Below, piece after piece: positions 26,818 to 34,174 of a stretch of DNA of 64,000 nucleotides. Each line of letters begins with the position of its first letter. The first letter of the stretch is position 1. The stretch is from positions 52,532 through 116,531 of the forward strand of contig JAEINS010000014.1 in the NCBI GenBank assembly GCA_016342755.1, written 5' to 3'. A model generated the notes under the pieces. It was given only the letters and a program-made list of their open reading frames with translations, was not told the DNA's origin and did no database searches. Source of the stretch: Melioribacteraceae bacterium. Lineage in GTDB: Bacteria; Bacteroidota; Ignavibacteria; Ignavibacteriales; Melioribacteraceae. The position numbers were made by a program, and so were the translations under genes.

Positions 26818-27878
26818 TTTATTCTAAAAGCCTTATATTTTTCAGTACCTTCAAAATGCTTTATAAGCTTTAAGCATTCTTCCCTAATTATACGTTTATA
26901 ACTAAGTTTATTGTATAATCCGTCTACCGTAATTTTTGTAAATAACTTATCTTCTATTTCCCGAGAATATATTTGTTTTGCTTTTTTATTTATTCTGCAA
27001 AATCCATTTCTGGCAATGAACTGTTTTTCGGATAAAATATGTTTATTTATAAGTTTAAAAATTACTCTGTCTATTATAATAGGTTTAAAAATATCGGCTA
27101 AATCGTAAGTTAATGATAATTTATTGTCGCCGGGTTCATGAATAAATCCAATTTCGGGGTATATGCGGGTATTGTAAATTTCATTTAATATTGTTCCGTA
27201 AATAATCATGTTGCCATAAGAAATAAGCGCGTTAACCATATTATCGGGCGGATTTTTAACACGTTTAAAAAAATTGACAGGATAAGAAAATATTTGCTGC
27301 CAGCATCTGTAATAAATTTTTCTTACTTGTCCTTCAAATCCCATAATTTGCCCAACAGTTTCGGCACCGGCAATTTCGGCTTCAAATTCTTCTATATGTT
27401 CAATATAATCGTGTAAATAGTTTCCCCTGGACTGGTAATATTTTAAGTTTGCCAGCATATTGTTAACCGATGCCGATATAATTTGTTTTGCCAGGTAAAG
27501 TCTTTTTTCATAATTATTGTAATTTTCAATTTGTTTAACTAAAACTGATCCTGAAAAAGTTTGTTCAGCAGGAAAAAAAGAACCGGCATAAGAGCCTTTT
27601 AGAGAAAAACAATGTAAAGGTATGCGGTTTTGAGATAAGAAATATAGGAACCGCGAGTTAAAACTGATTGTGCCCACAGCAAAAACTGAATCGACAGCTT
27701 CAACGGGTATATATTTCTTATCTCCGGAAGGTATTAAGTTTTTGTTATCAAGTAAATACTCTTCAGTTAGTATTTCCATATCATCTTCAGAATCTTCACT
27801 TACAACACTTTCAAAAAAGAGGGTGTTTTGTTTGCGTTTAAGATTAGTATCAGAAAATATGTAAAGGTTTTGTTTCAT
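26811..27878 (-). CDS. cas1: CRISPR integrase Cas1
   Basis: 355 residues from the ATG at 27878, chosen because GGAG precedes it; a TTG seven codons earlier includes that site. The catalytic metal ligands are visible in order: Glu in GFEGQVRKIYY, His in GFIHEPG and Asp in DLADIFKP. It inserts protospacers together with Cas2. A hairpin terminator (27949-27971) separates it from the effector genes, so cas1-cas2 probably form their own transcription unit. The sequence fits the Cas1 branch found with type I-B/III systems. Confidence 0.95.
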   Translation of the reverse strand: MKQNLYIFSDTNLKRKQNTLFFESVVSEDSEDDMEILTEEYLLDNKNLIPSGDKKYIPVEAVDSVFAVGTISFNSRFLYFLSQNRIPLHCFSLKGSYAGSFFPAEQTFSGSVLVKQIENYNNYEKRLYLAKQIISASVNNMLANLKYYQSRGNYLHDYIEHIEEFEAEIAGAETVGQIMGFEGQVRKIYYRCWQQIFSYPVNFFKRVKNPPDNMVNALISYGNMIIYGTILNEIYNTRIYPEIGFIHEPGDNKLSLTYDLADIFKPIIIDRVIFKLINKHILSEKQFIARNGFCRINKKAKQIYSREIEDKLFTKITVDGLYNKLSYKRIIREECLKLIKHFEGTEKYKAFRIKW

Positions 27879-27943
27879 TGTGTTTAACTCCGTAAGCAAT
27901 TTTTATTACGGAAGTTAATTTACGGATGAGATTTTGGTAAAAT

Positions 27944-27972
27944 GAAAAAGAAACATTTTGGGAATGTTTCTA
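27944..27972 (-). terminator. Terminator between the ancillary genes and cas1
   Basis: The 9-bp arms AGAAACATT and AATGTTTCT with the 5-nt loop TTGGG are followed on the minus strand by a short U run. It lies 18 bases past the stop of the 27989 gene and upstream of cas1. Confidence 0.7.
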
Positions 27973-27988
27973 AAAAAAATTAAAGAGA

Positions 27989-29068
27989 TTATTCGTAGTT
28001 TATACCAATCTTGTTTTTAGCGGTTTTAATTGAATAATGAGAATTACCCCATATTTTCTGGCTTTGGATAATAAAATTAGCGGCAGAATCAGATTCAGTA
28101 AATAAAGTTTTAAGTTTATCGTTTATTTTTGTTCTTTTAGATCGGAAATATTCTGGTGCTAATTCGGAATTTGACCAGTGATTTTTATCTTTGAGATCGA
28201 AAAAACAATTATATTTTGTAATTAAAATCTGTTTAAGTTCGGAAGCAAATTTATTTTCAGTTATTTCTAAAATTGAATAGCCGCAGCCTTTTGCTATTAG
28301 TTGTTCAGCAAATTTTAGATACAGTACAATTTCAAACGGTTCAAAGAAAACGCTGTTATTTCCGTAAGCTACCGTTTTATCGGCAAGATTAATAATTAGT
28401 TTTTTATTATCTGTTAAAAATAGAAGTCTCTCCTGAGCTTCATCAACAAGATCTGTATAAACAGCATTATTACTAAGTTCTTCTGTATTAAGAGATCTAA
28501 GCCGTACAAATGGTATTTCCGAAATAGTTAAAGCTTTTTTTTCATCATTAGTTTCGGGGAAAAATTTAGAAAACTCATATTTCTCGTCAGTTATAACATG
28601 ATACAGCTTATCATTGCTTCTGGCAAATAAAGATAAAACAAGGGCAAAATGCGCAGTCATTGATTTTCTGCCGCCAGAAAGAACACAGTGCAAACTTGTA
28701 TCTTTTAAAGAAGTTTTAGCCTTAATAAGATTTGCGAGTATGTTTGGAAACAGCCGGTTTTCAGAGTCTGTTCTAATATCGTTTAACCTTACTGATTCTT
28801 CTTCGGCAATAATTATATGTTCTTCAGTTTCCGCAAATACGGGAATAGTTAGTTTATACAAATAACACAGTCGTTCAATTTCAGTTTTTAACGATCTTGA
28901 AGGTGTACTTTTAGCTTTATCGTTACCTAAAATAACCTCTTTACCACGTTGTGTTGTTACAATAAAAATTTCATCTATTGTAATATCATATTTATAATAG
29001 ATTTCATAAAGAGCTTCTGTTACAACCTGGGGAGTTAAACCAGATATTGCAATTAAAATGTTTTTCAT
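27989..29068 (-). CDS. CRISPR-associated ring nuclease-like CARF protein (NE0113-like)
   Basis: 359 residues. The N-terminal half begins ILIAISGLTPQVVTEALYEI and contains the loop CVLSGGRKSMTAHF, both characteristic of the Cas_NE0113/Csm6-type CARF family, members of which cleave cyclic tetra-adenylate and switch off type III signalling. The C-terminal half (about 215-359) includes a possible winged-helix region (KTVAYGNNSVFFEPFEIVLYL), but no HEPN RxxxxH motif is seen. It is therefore more likely a ring nuclease or regulator than a toxic RNase. It is the last gene of the effector operon, two bases after 29071. Activity is inferred from family. Confidence 0.8.
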   Translation of the reverse strand: MKNILIAISGLTPQVVTEALYEIYYKYDITIDEIFIVTTQRGKEVILGNDKAKSTPSRSLKTEIERLCYLYKLTIPVFAETEEHIIIAEEESVRLNDIRTDSENRLFPNILANLIKAKTSLKDTSLHCVLSGGRKSMTAHFALVLSLFARSNDKLYHVITDEKYEFSKFFPETNDEKKALTISEIPFVRLRSLNTEELSNNAVYTDLVDEAQERLLFLTDNKKLIINLADKTVAYGNNSVFFEPFEIVLYLKFAEQLIAKGCGYSILEITENKFASELKQILITKYNCFFDLKDKNHWSNSELAPEYFRSKRTKINDKLKTLFTESDSAANFIIQSQKIWGNSHYSIKTAKNKIGINYE

Positions 29069-29070
29069 TC

Positions 29071-29436
29071 TTAATACTCTCTAAATCTTACAAAGTTAAA
29101 TTGTACAAACTTGCCTTCTTCGGTAATTAACGCATTTCTATTTGAAGTTGATGAAATTACTTTTATGTTGTTTTTTTTTAGTTTGTTTGTTAATGAAAAA
29201 ACAAATGTATGTTCCCCCATTAAGTGTACAGCGTTATGTACATCTTTTGTTAACTGTAATTTATTTAAACAAGTTTGTAAGTAATCTTCGGCAAGTTTAT
29301 CTATGTAATCTCTATCAGCATAAGGATCTACTGAAGGAAAGAATATATCCAATATTTCCCCGTACTTATTTACCGCCTCTGTTTTTTGATAAACAGACCA
29401 TGATGATTTGGGGTGATTTGAGAGGTTTAGAAGCAT
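29071..29436 (-). CDS. Small Rossmann-like protein in the CRISPR signalling cluster
   Basis: 121 residues, with LNLSNHPKSSW at the N-terminus, FFPSVDPYADRDYIDKLAE in the middle, and VHLMGEHTFVFSLTNKL then VISSTSNRN and VRFREY at the end. The alternating strand/helix pattern resembles small CRISPR-linked Rossmann proteins such as the short ring-nuclease families, but I cannot assign a named family with confidence. It overlaps the Csx1 gene by one base and precedes the ring-nuclease gene by two, so the three are cotranscribed and probably share the cyclic-oligoadenylate pathway. Confidence 0.6.
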   Translation of the reverse strand: MLLNLSNHPKSSWSVYQKTEAVNKYGEILDIFFPSVDPYADRDYIDKLAEDYLQTCLNKLQLTKDVHNAVHLMGEHTFVFSLTNKLKKNNIKVISSTSNRNALITEEGKFVQFNFVRFREY

Positions 29437-30611
29437 TAAAATTTCTCTATAATTTCGCTTATTATAGTTTCAGTCTGTTCAATTATTTTTTTCGAATTTT
29501 GAGGATGCGCATTCATACCGGCATGATTTAAATCATTACGGACTAGAACTATTTTTTGCCATATTTTTCCGTACTCCCCTTTTCTTCCAGTAATACTAAT
29601 ATCATTTTTTAATAGTTGTAAGATTGAACTAAGGTCTTTCGAAGCGGCTTCTCTCTTTTTTACTTCGGTTAAATTATATTTATCTTGTTTAAGTACTTCA
29701 ATCATATACTTGCTAGTTATATATTCCCTAGCCAGAGTAAATGCTTTCTGATATTTGTTTGTTTCTGCATACCAATGTAATATCGATTTTTGCGCTTCAA
29801 ATCCTTTGGATGTAAAAAGATTTTTATCGGCTGATGAAATACTTGAAAATTTATTCACAATTTTTTCTAAAAGAGCCTTAAATGGTTTAGCCTCAATGTG
29901 ATGTTCCAAATCTTCTAACAAATCTTTCAATCTGTTTTGAAAACTAACTGTTGTTTTAAATACTTCATTTATTCTAATAGTTTCAAACGCATCGGTTAAA
30001 TCATCAAGATCTTTCCCGGCTCCATGTAATTGTTTAGCCGGAGTACCGGTTTTTTTTAGACGGCTGTTTTTATGTATAGAGGTTAATAGTGTCTTAAAAT
30101 ACTTCATATTTCCGTTTTCAGTAAACTCTCTTACTGCATCTGACCAGTCCAGCAAATCGACAAATGATTTTAATTCAAAAACCGGAGTAATGTTTTCTTC
30201 ATTTTTAGCTTCAAAAGCACCATACATAATATTATTTATTTTTATTTTTTTTAATACCTTCAAATATTGTAAAAGAACAATAACTAAAAACGGTTGTGAT
30301 CTAAAACCATGAGTAATATCAAAAATCACTTCATCATTTTCCTTAATAACATTAGTAATTTTATCAAATATTATCCAAAACTCATCTTCAGATTTACCAT
30401 CCGGTATTAATATTTCTTCAAATTCACAAAGCTCTTTCAATTCTTTGCAATGAACTTCTTTGGCTTTTTCTGTCATTATTACAAATAGTTTTTCCGGTTT
30501 AACAAATTCTTTAAAAGCGAATGGAAAGTGATTTGTTTCTACTATATTTTCGCCATATTTATAGTTAGTGACAGAGTAATTACCTGTGCCCAGAAATGAT
30601 AAAGCTATCAA
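29436..30611 (-). CDS. csx1: Csx1-type CARF-HEPN ribonuclease (TM1812-like)
   Basis: 391 residues. The N-terminal CARF domain (about 1-170) has SFLGTGNYSVTNYKYG and FDITHGFRSQPF, hallmark motifs of the TM1812/Csx1 families that bind cyclic oligoadenylate. The C-terminal HEPN domain carries the RNase motif R-x4-H in VRNDLNHAGM (R358, H363). When Cas10 makes cyclic oligoadenylate on target recognition, such proteins cut RNA non-specifically. It starts 15 bases after yoeB and is translationally coupled to 29071. Both active-site elements are intact. Confidence 0.9.
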   Translation of the reverse strand: MIALSFLGTGNYSVTNYKYGENIVETNHFPFAFKEFVKPEKLFVIMTEKAKEVHCKELKELCEFEEILIPDGKSEDEFWIIFDKITNVIKENDEVIFDITHGFRSQPFLVIVLLQYLKVLKKIKINNIMYGAFEAKNEENITPVFELKSFVDLLDWSDAVREFTENGNMKYFKTLLTSIHKNSRLKKTGTPAKQLHGAGKDLDDLTDAFETIRINEVFKTTVSFQNRLKDLLEDLEHHIEAKPFKALLEKIVNKFSSISSADKNLFTSKGFEAQKSILHWYAETNKYQKAFTLAREYITSKYMIEVLKQDKYNLTEVKKREAASKDLSSILQLLKNDISITGRKGEYGKIWQKIVLVRNDLNHAGMNAHPQNSKKIIEQTETIISEIIEKF

Positions 30612-30626
30612 AATTCACCTCAAATT

Positions 30627-30884
30627 TTAATCATAATGAAACCTGCATTTAGCAATCCAGATTTCATCATTATTAATTTTATAAATTAGTCTGTGTTCCT
30701 GATCAATTCTTCTTGACCAGTATCCGTGATATTTATGTTTAAGAAGTTCAGGTCTGCCTAATCCGGTAAACGGATTTCTGGAAATGTCTTTTAGAAGTTC
30801 GTTTATTCTTTTAAGCATTTTCTTATCTGTCTTCTGGCAGTAAAGGTAGTCATCCCAGGATTCATCAACAAAAACATACTTCAT
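30627..30884 (-). CDS. yoeB: mRNA interferase toxin YoeB
   Basis: 85 residues of the RelE/ParE superfamily YoeB branch, a ribosome-dependent mRNA endonuclease. The catalytic residues lie at the same positions as in E. coli YoeB: E46 in GRPELLKH, R65 in DQEHRLIY, H83 and Tyr84 in CRFHYD, so it should be active. It overlaps its antitoxin gene by four bases. Unusually, the module sits inside the type III-A operon, between csm4 and csx1. Confidence 0.95.
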   Translation of the reverse strand: MKYVFVDESWDDYLYCQKTDKKMLKRINELLKDISRNPFTGLGRPELLKHKYHGYWSRRIDQEHRLIYKINNDEIWIAKCRFHYD

Positions 30885-31135
30885 TCTTCAATCAATTCTT
30901 TTGAAAATGAGCTGCCGTTTTTAAATTTACTAATAGCAGAATCTAATCTTTGTTCATTTTTTTTTGATGATAATTCATAATTGGTAGCCTGCAGCGAATT
31001 ATATTCAGAAAGCGACATTACCACAACCCCACTGTCTTTACCCCGGTTTATAATTAAGGTTTCAAAATTTTCATCTATATCATCAAAATATCTTTTTATG
31101 TTTTTCCTAAATTCGGAAATTGTTGTGGTTAACAT
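30881..31135 (-). CDS. yefM: Antitoxin YefM (Phd/YefM family)
   Basis: 84 residues from the ATG at 31135, which has AGAGG nearby; an upstream TTG frame would read through the operator. The N-terminal half has the family fold (TTISEFRKNIKRYFDDI, VVVMSLSEYNSL) that binds DNA, and the C-terminal half is the charged helix that wraps the toxin. It neutralises YoeB and represses its own promoter; a two-TGTACA operator is present just upstream. Confidence 0.93.
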   Translation of the reverse strand: MLTTTISEFRKNIKRYFDDIDENFETLIINRGKDSGVVVMSLSEYNSLQATNYELSSKKNEQRLDSAISKFKNGSSFSKELIEE

Positions 31136-31146
31136 TACGACCTCTT

Positions 31147-31168
31147 TTTGTACAAATGTATGTACAAA
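31147..31168 (-). promoter_or_regulatory. YefM operator and probable promoter
   Basis: The palindrome TTTGTACA-N6-TGTACAAA starts 12 bases upstream of the yefM ATG. TGTACA is the known core recognised by YefM, and operators contain two such cores. Read on the minus strand the palindrome also includes TACATTTG, a match to the Bacteroidota -7 element TAnnTTTG, with a TTG 20 bases upstream; repression by occlusion is inferred. The promoter would serve yefM-yoeB and perhaps the three CARF-related genes after them. Confidence 0.75.
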
Positions 31169-31193
31169 GCAGTTTAATTGCAATGTAAAAATG

Positions 31194-32162
31194 TTAAACT
31201 GTAAATTTACATCTTAAAGTAAACGCAATTCCGTTATGAACAATGTTAGGTTTATAGTCCGAAATTCTATCTGCGGCTCTTCCATAAAATTCTTTTTTAT
31301 AATTTGTAATAAAGCAGCTACCTGGCCTCATTAACAATAGCGGCTTCTTAAATGGATTAGCCGATAAGGCTGATTCTTCACCTAGTTTACCATATTTAAC
31401 ATTTATTTCGTAGTGCGCATCTTCAATAGAATCATCATTTGAAGGCAGATAGTGGCTTAATGAAAGAAATCCGTCTGACTCATCTGGTTCTTGAAACTCA
31501 TTATATTCTTCAATACTGCCAATAACTTCGAACTGACCAAATCCTGATGATTTCTTTTTACCGTATCCAATTTCAAAAACACTTATTAATATATCTTCGC
31601 ATTTAAATTCTGAAAACCTTTGTTCATCCAAAATTTTTATAAAAAGAACCGAACGAAATTTTTCATCAAGGTATTTGGCATTTATTGTAAAAAGCTTACC
31701 ATCGCTACTTGTAAAAGTATTTCTGTCAATTCCAACATTTACTCTTAAATCATGTTTATATTGGGGAGTTTCTACCTTTGCTAAAAAATTGGTTCCTTCA
31801 TATTTGGCAATATTGCCCTGCAGAAACGCATTTAAAGATTGAAGAGAAATATACTTTACTGACTTAGCTTCTTTCCGGGCAAGAAAACTTTTTAATCTTT
31901 CCTTTTTATTTTTACAATTTGCCTTATACGGTGTCTGCTTTAATGGATAAGGAAAAAATATATCATCTTTGTTTTGCAGCAATCCATCCGATATAGTGAA
32001 GATTGGATTTCCGTTTTTGAAAAACTTCAAAAATTCAATTAACTTTTCTTCACCATGAAATTCCTTAAATCTCCATGCAAAATGACCAAATATTGTATCC
32101 GACTGAAGATCAGTTAATACACCCGATTTAAGCTTTAATGTAAGTTTTTTTATTGTAGTCAT
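31194..32162 (-). CDS. csm4: Type III-A effector subunit Csm4
   Basis: 322 residues of the Cas5-like RAMP group. The start LTDLQSDTIFGHFAWRF is the usual Csm4 N-terminal segment, and the glycine-rich loop GYGKKKSSGFGQFEV is a RAMP RNA-binding motif. Csm4 holds the 5' handle of the crRNA and joins Cas10 to the backbone. It lies two bases after csm5, whereas most loci have csm4 before csm5. It is the last core gene before the yefM-yoeB module. Confidence 0.88.
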   Translation of the reverse strand: MTTIKKLTLKLKSGVLTDLQSDTIFGHFAWRFKEFHGEEKLIEFLKFFKNGNPIFTISDGLLQNKDDIFFPYPLKQTPYKANCKNKKERLKSFLARKEAKSVKYISLQSLNAFLQGNIAKYEGTNFLAKVETPQYKHDLRVNVGIDRNTFTSSDGKLFTINAKYLDEKFRSVLFIKILDEQRFSEFKCEDILISVFEIGYGKKKSSGFGQFEVIGSIEEYNEFQEPDESDGFLSLSHYLPSNDDSIEDAHYEINVKYGKLGEESALSANPFKKPLLLMRPGSCFITNYKKEFYGRAADRISDYKPNIVHNGIAFTLRCKFTV

Positions 32163-32164
32163 AG

Positions 32165-33115
32165 TTATATTTCTTCTATTTGTAATTTACACCATCCAAT
32201 TTGCAATACTTCATTTTCATCGGAAAACATAAACGATGTATGGGCAGGTTCTAATTTTCCCTTTCTAGCACGATTAGGACTTTTACTTTTAAACAATGGA
32301 ACTTTACCTTTTTCAATTTTAAACCAGCTTCCACCACCAAATCCTATGTTAACTAAATACTCTTGATCAGCTAATTGTGTGTATTTAATTAGTTCTAAAG
32401 CTTCATAAAGCTTGTCAGCACCATTTATTCTGTCCTTACCATTTCTAAAACCCGATATATTTTTAAGTGCTAATTCAATTTGCTCAGTAGAATATTTTTT
32501 TAATTTTGTTCTTAGCTCATCAATTTTAAGATTACCCTGTTTTCTAATATTTAATGTAAAATTAACTCCGCCTAATAAACAAATTAAATTTATTGCGGGT
32601 GGTCTTTGATCTGTGCAAAGAATCATAAAATCATCTGCTGATAAATATTCAGAATCAGAAATAACAAACTTGTCTTTAATTCTTGCCTTTTTAGGATTAA
32701 TACCTAGTGGATCAACTTCAAGATCCCGATTTAAAATTGTTGTAAGTGCACCTTTAACTGAGCTGCCTGGTATATAGAAATTACCGTTAGAGTTTATAAA
32801 TTCCTGCGCAATCTTTTGACCTTCTGCTCTTGGATTATTTACGAGTTCTATGAACAATTGGTCGGAATCTATTACATATTCAAAACATTCATCAGTTAGA
32901 ATATTACTATTATCCATTATCGTTTTAGCAACATTTTTATAAGTGTAATTTCTTGTGAAGTTAAAAACACCATTATCAGCAAACAATTTGGTAGCTTTAG
33001 ATAACTTTAACTTTGCTAAAAAACCATCTTCTATTATATAGTCCAATCCATTTGTTAAATTATTTCCATTAGCAATATGGAGAGGTGTTATAGTTTCAAA
33101 ATTTAGCTTTAGCAT
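32165..33115 (-). CDS. csm5: Type III-A effector subunit Csm5
   Basis: 316 residues of the RAMP superfamily. ETITPLHIANGN at the start and FYIPGSSVKGALTTIL in the middle are typical Csm5 motifs, and GFGGGSWFKI lies toward the C-terminus. Csm5 caps the crRNA 3' end of the Csm complex and helps recruit trimming nucleases. It is three bases after csm3 and two before csm4, so gene order here is csm3-csm5-csm4. Confidence 0.88.
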   Translation of the reverse strand: MLKLNFETITPLHIANGNNLTNGLDYIIEDGFLAKLKLSKATKLFADNGVFNFTRNYTYKNVAKTIMDNSNILTDECFEYVIDSDQLFIELVNNPRAEGQKIAQEFINSNGNFYIPGSSVKGALTTILNRDLEVDPLGINPKKARIKDKFVISDSEYLSADDFMILCTDQRPPAINLICLLGGVNFTLNIRKQGNLKIDELRTKLKKYSTEQIELALKNISGFRNGKDRINGADKLYEALELIKYTQLADQEYLVNIGFGGGSWFKIEKGKVPLFKSKSPNRARKGKLEPAHTSFMFSDENEVLQIGWCKLQIEEI

Positions 33116-33118
33116 ATT

Positions 33119-33700
33119 TTACTCTTTTTCTGTTAATTTTACGTCAACAGCTCCATAACCTCTACTGCCAGATCCGCCTAAATAATCGTTGTTAAGAAGA
33201 TTTATTGATTCGTCTAACATTTCTTTAATATCTCTTAAATCTGAATCATCCTCATATCTAACTAATACTTCGCCAACAAACAAAGTTGCGGGTGGTACAC
33301 GTTCAATAGTTCTTAATGCTCCGGCTGTTGCTGTTCCTTTTTGCCTGTCAATTTTAATTTCAGTTTTAATTTCCGTCTGTATTTCATTAGAATCAAACAT
33401 CGATTGATACACAGAACTCAACTTAAGATCCCTAAATATTAGTCTTGTCGGACTTTCAGAGTTCCCTCCAAAATTTCTAATTATATATTGATCCTTTTCA
33501 CCATCATATCTTTCACATTCTGTTTCAAGTAAACATCTTAATTTTCCTTTAATACTGCTTCCAGGAATATAGGGTGATTTTGAATTTGGATCTTTAATTA
33601 CCGGATTATCAATACCTCCAATTTCTGGTCTATCACTTCCAATACCAATATGTAGTCCAGTTAAAACTTTAATGGTCATTATGTAATTTTGTTTTTTCAT
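33119..33700 (-). CDS. csm3: Type III-A backbone subunit Csm3
   Basis: 193 residues, slightly shorter than the usual 210-220. The family motifs LTGLHIGIGS, PYIPGSSIKGKLR and GGSGSRGYGAV are present. D31 in EIGGIDNPVIKDP occupies the position of the catalytic Asp that cuts target RNA at 6-nt intervals, so target cleavage should be intact. Several copies form the backbone around the crRNA. Confidence 0.93.
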   Translation of the reverse strand: MKKQNYIMTIKVLTGLHIGIGSDRPEIGGIDNPVIKDPNSKSPYIPGSSIKGKLRCLLETECERYDGEKDQYIIRNFGGNSESPTRLIFRDLKLSSVYQSMFDSNEIQTEIKTEIKIDRQKGTATAGALRTIERVPPATLFVGEVLVRYEDDSDLRDIKEMLDESINLLNNDYLGGSGSRGYGAVDVKLTEKE

Positions 33701-33715
33701 TTTATAATCCTCTTT

Positions 33716-34174
33716 TTAATTTCCAACTTTAGGATAATACCCTACAAGAGCTTCAAAATGCAGTTTTAATGCGTTAAGATATTTATTAAAACCATCCCCG
33801 TTTTTGCTAAGGACTAGATTAATTCTGTTATTTAAGAAAATTGCAAATCTTTTAGTTTTTATAGCTGAACGGTTTGCTGAGTATTCCACATTAGCTTTTA
33901 ACATAAGTAATTCAACTTTTTTCTGATCTTCACTCATGCCACGCGCATTAAAAACTCTTAGAAAACCATCGTAGAATTTTCTTAGTTGAGAGGATTGGAG
34001 TTTTTTTGAAGAAAAACCTTTGCCGTTTGGATTCCTAACATCTTCTGAAAGTAACTCAATAAGATCTTTAAGATTATTTTCTCCAATATCTGACAATAAT
34101 CCACTTTTAATTGTGTTGTTAAAGAAAAAATCTTCAACTTCAATTAAATTAGCCTTTAAAATTGAATCCATCAT
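33716..34174 (-). CDS. csm2: Type III-A small subunit Csm2
   Basis: 152 residues, helical and basic, in the place of csm2 between cas10 and csm3. The segment KLQSSQLRKFYDGFLRVF matches the typical Csm2 core in which an S-x-L-R-K-F/Y-x-x-F pattern recurs. It forms the inner filament contacting target RNA. Its start overlaps the cas10 stop by four bases, which indicates coupled translation. Confidence 0.85.
   Translation of the reverse strand: MMDSILKANLIEVEDFFFNNTIKSGLLSDIGENNLKDLIELLSEDVRNPNGKGFSSKKLQSSQLRKFYDGFLRVFNARGMSEDQKKVELLMLKANVEYSANRSAIKTKRFAIFLNNRINLVLSKNGDGFNKYLNALKLHFEALVGYYPKVGN

Noticed and set aside
29142..29531. Plus-strand frame of 129 codons opposite the CARF genes
   Set aside because: It is antisense to two well-supported overlapping genes and rich in Leu/Cys/Phe as expected from a shadow frame.
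31136..31183. N-terminal extension of YefM from a TTG
   Set aside because: It would translate through the TGTACA operator; the ATG at 31135 has a nearby AGAGG and gives the normal antitoxin length.
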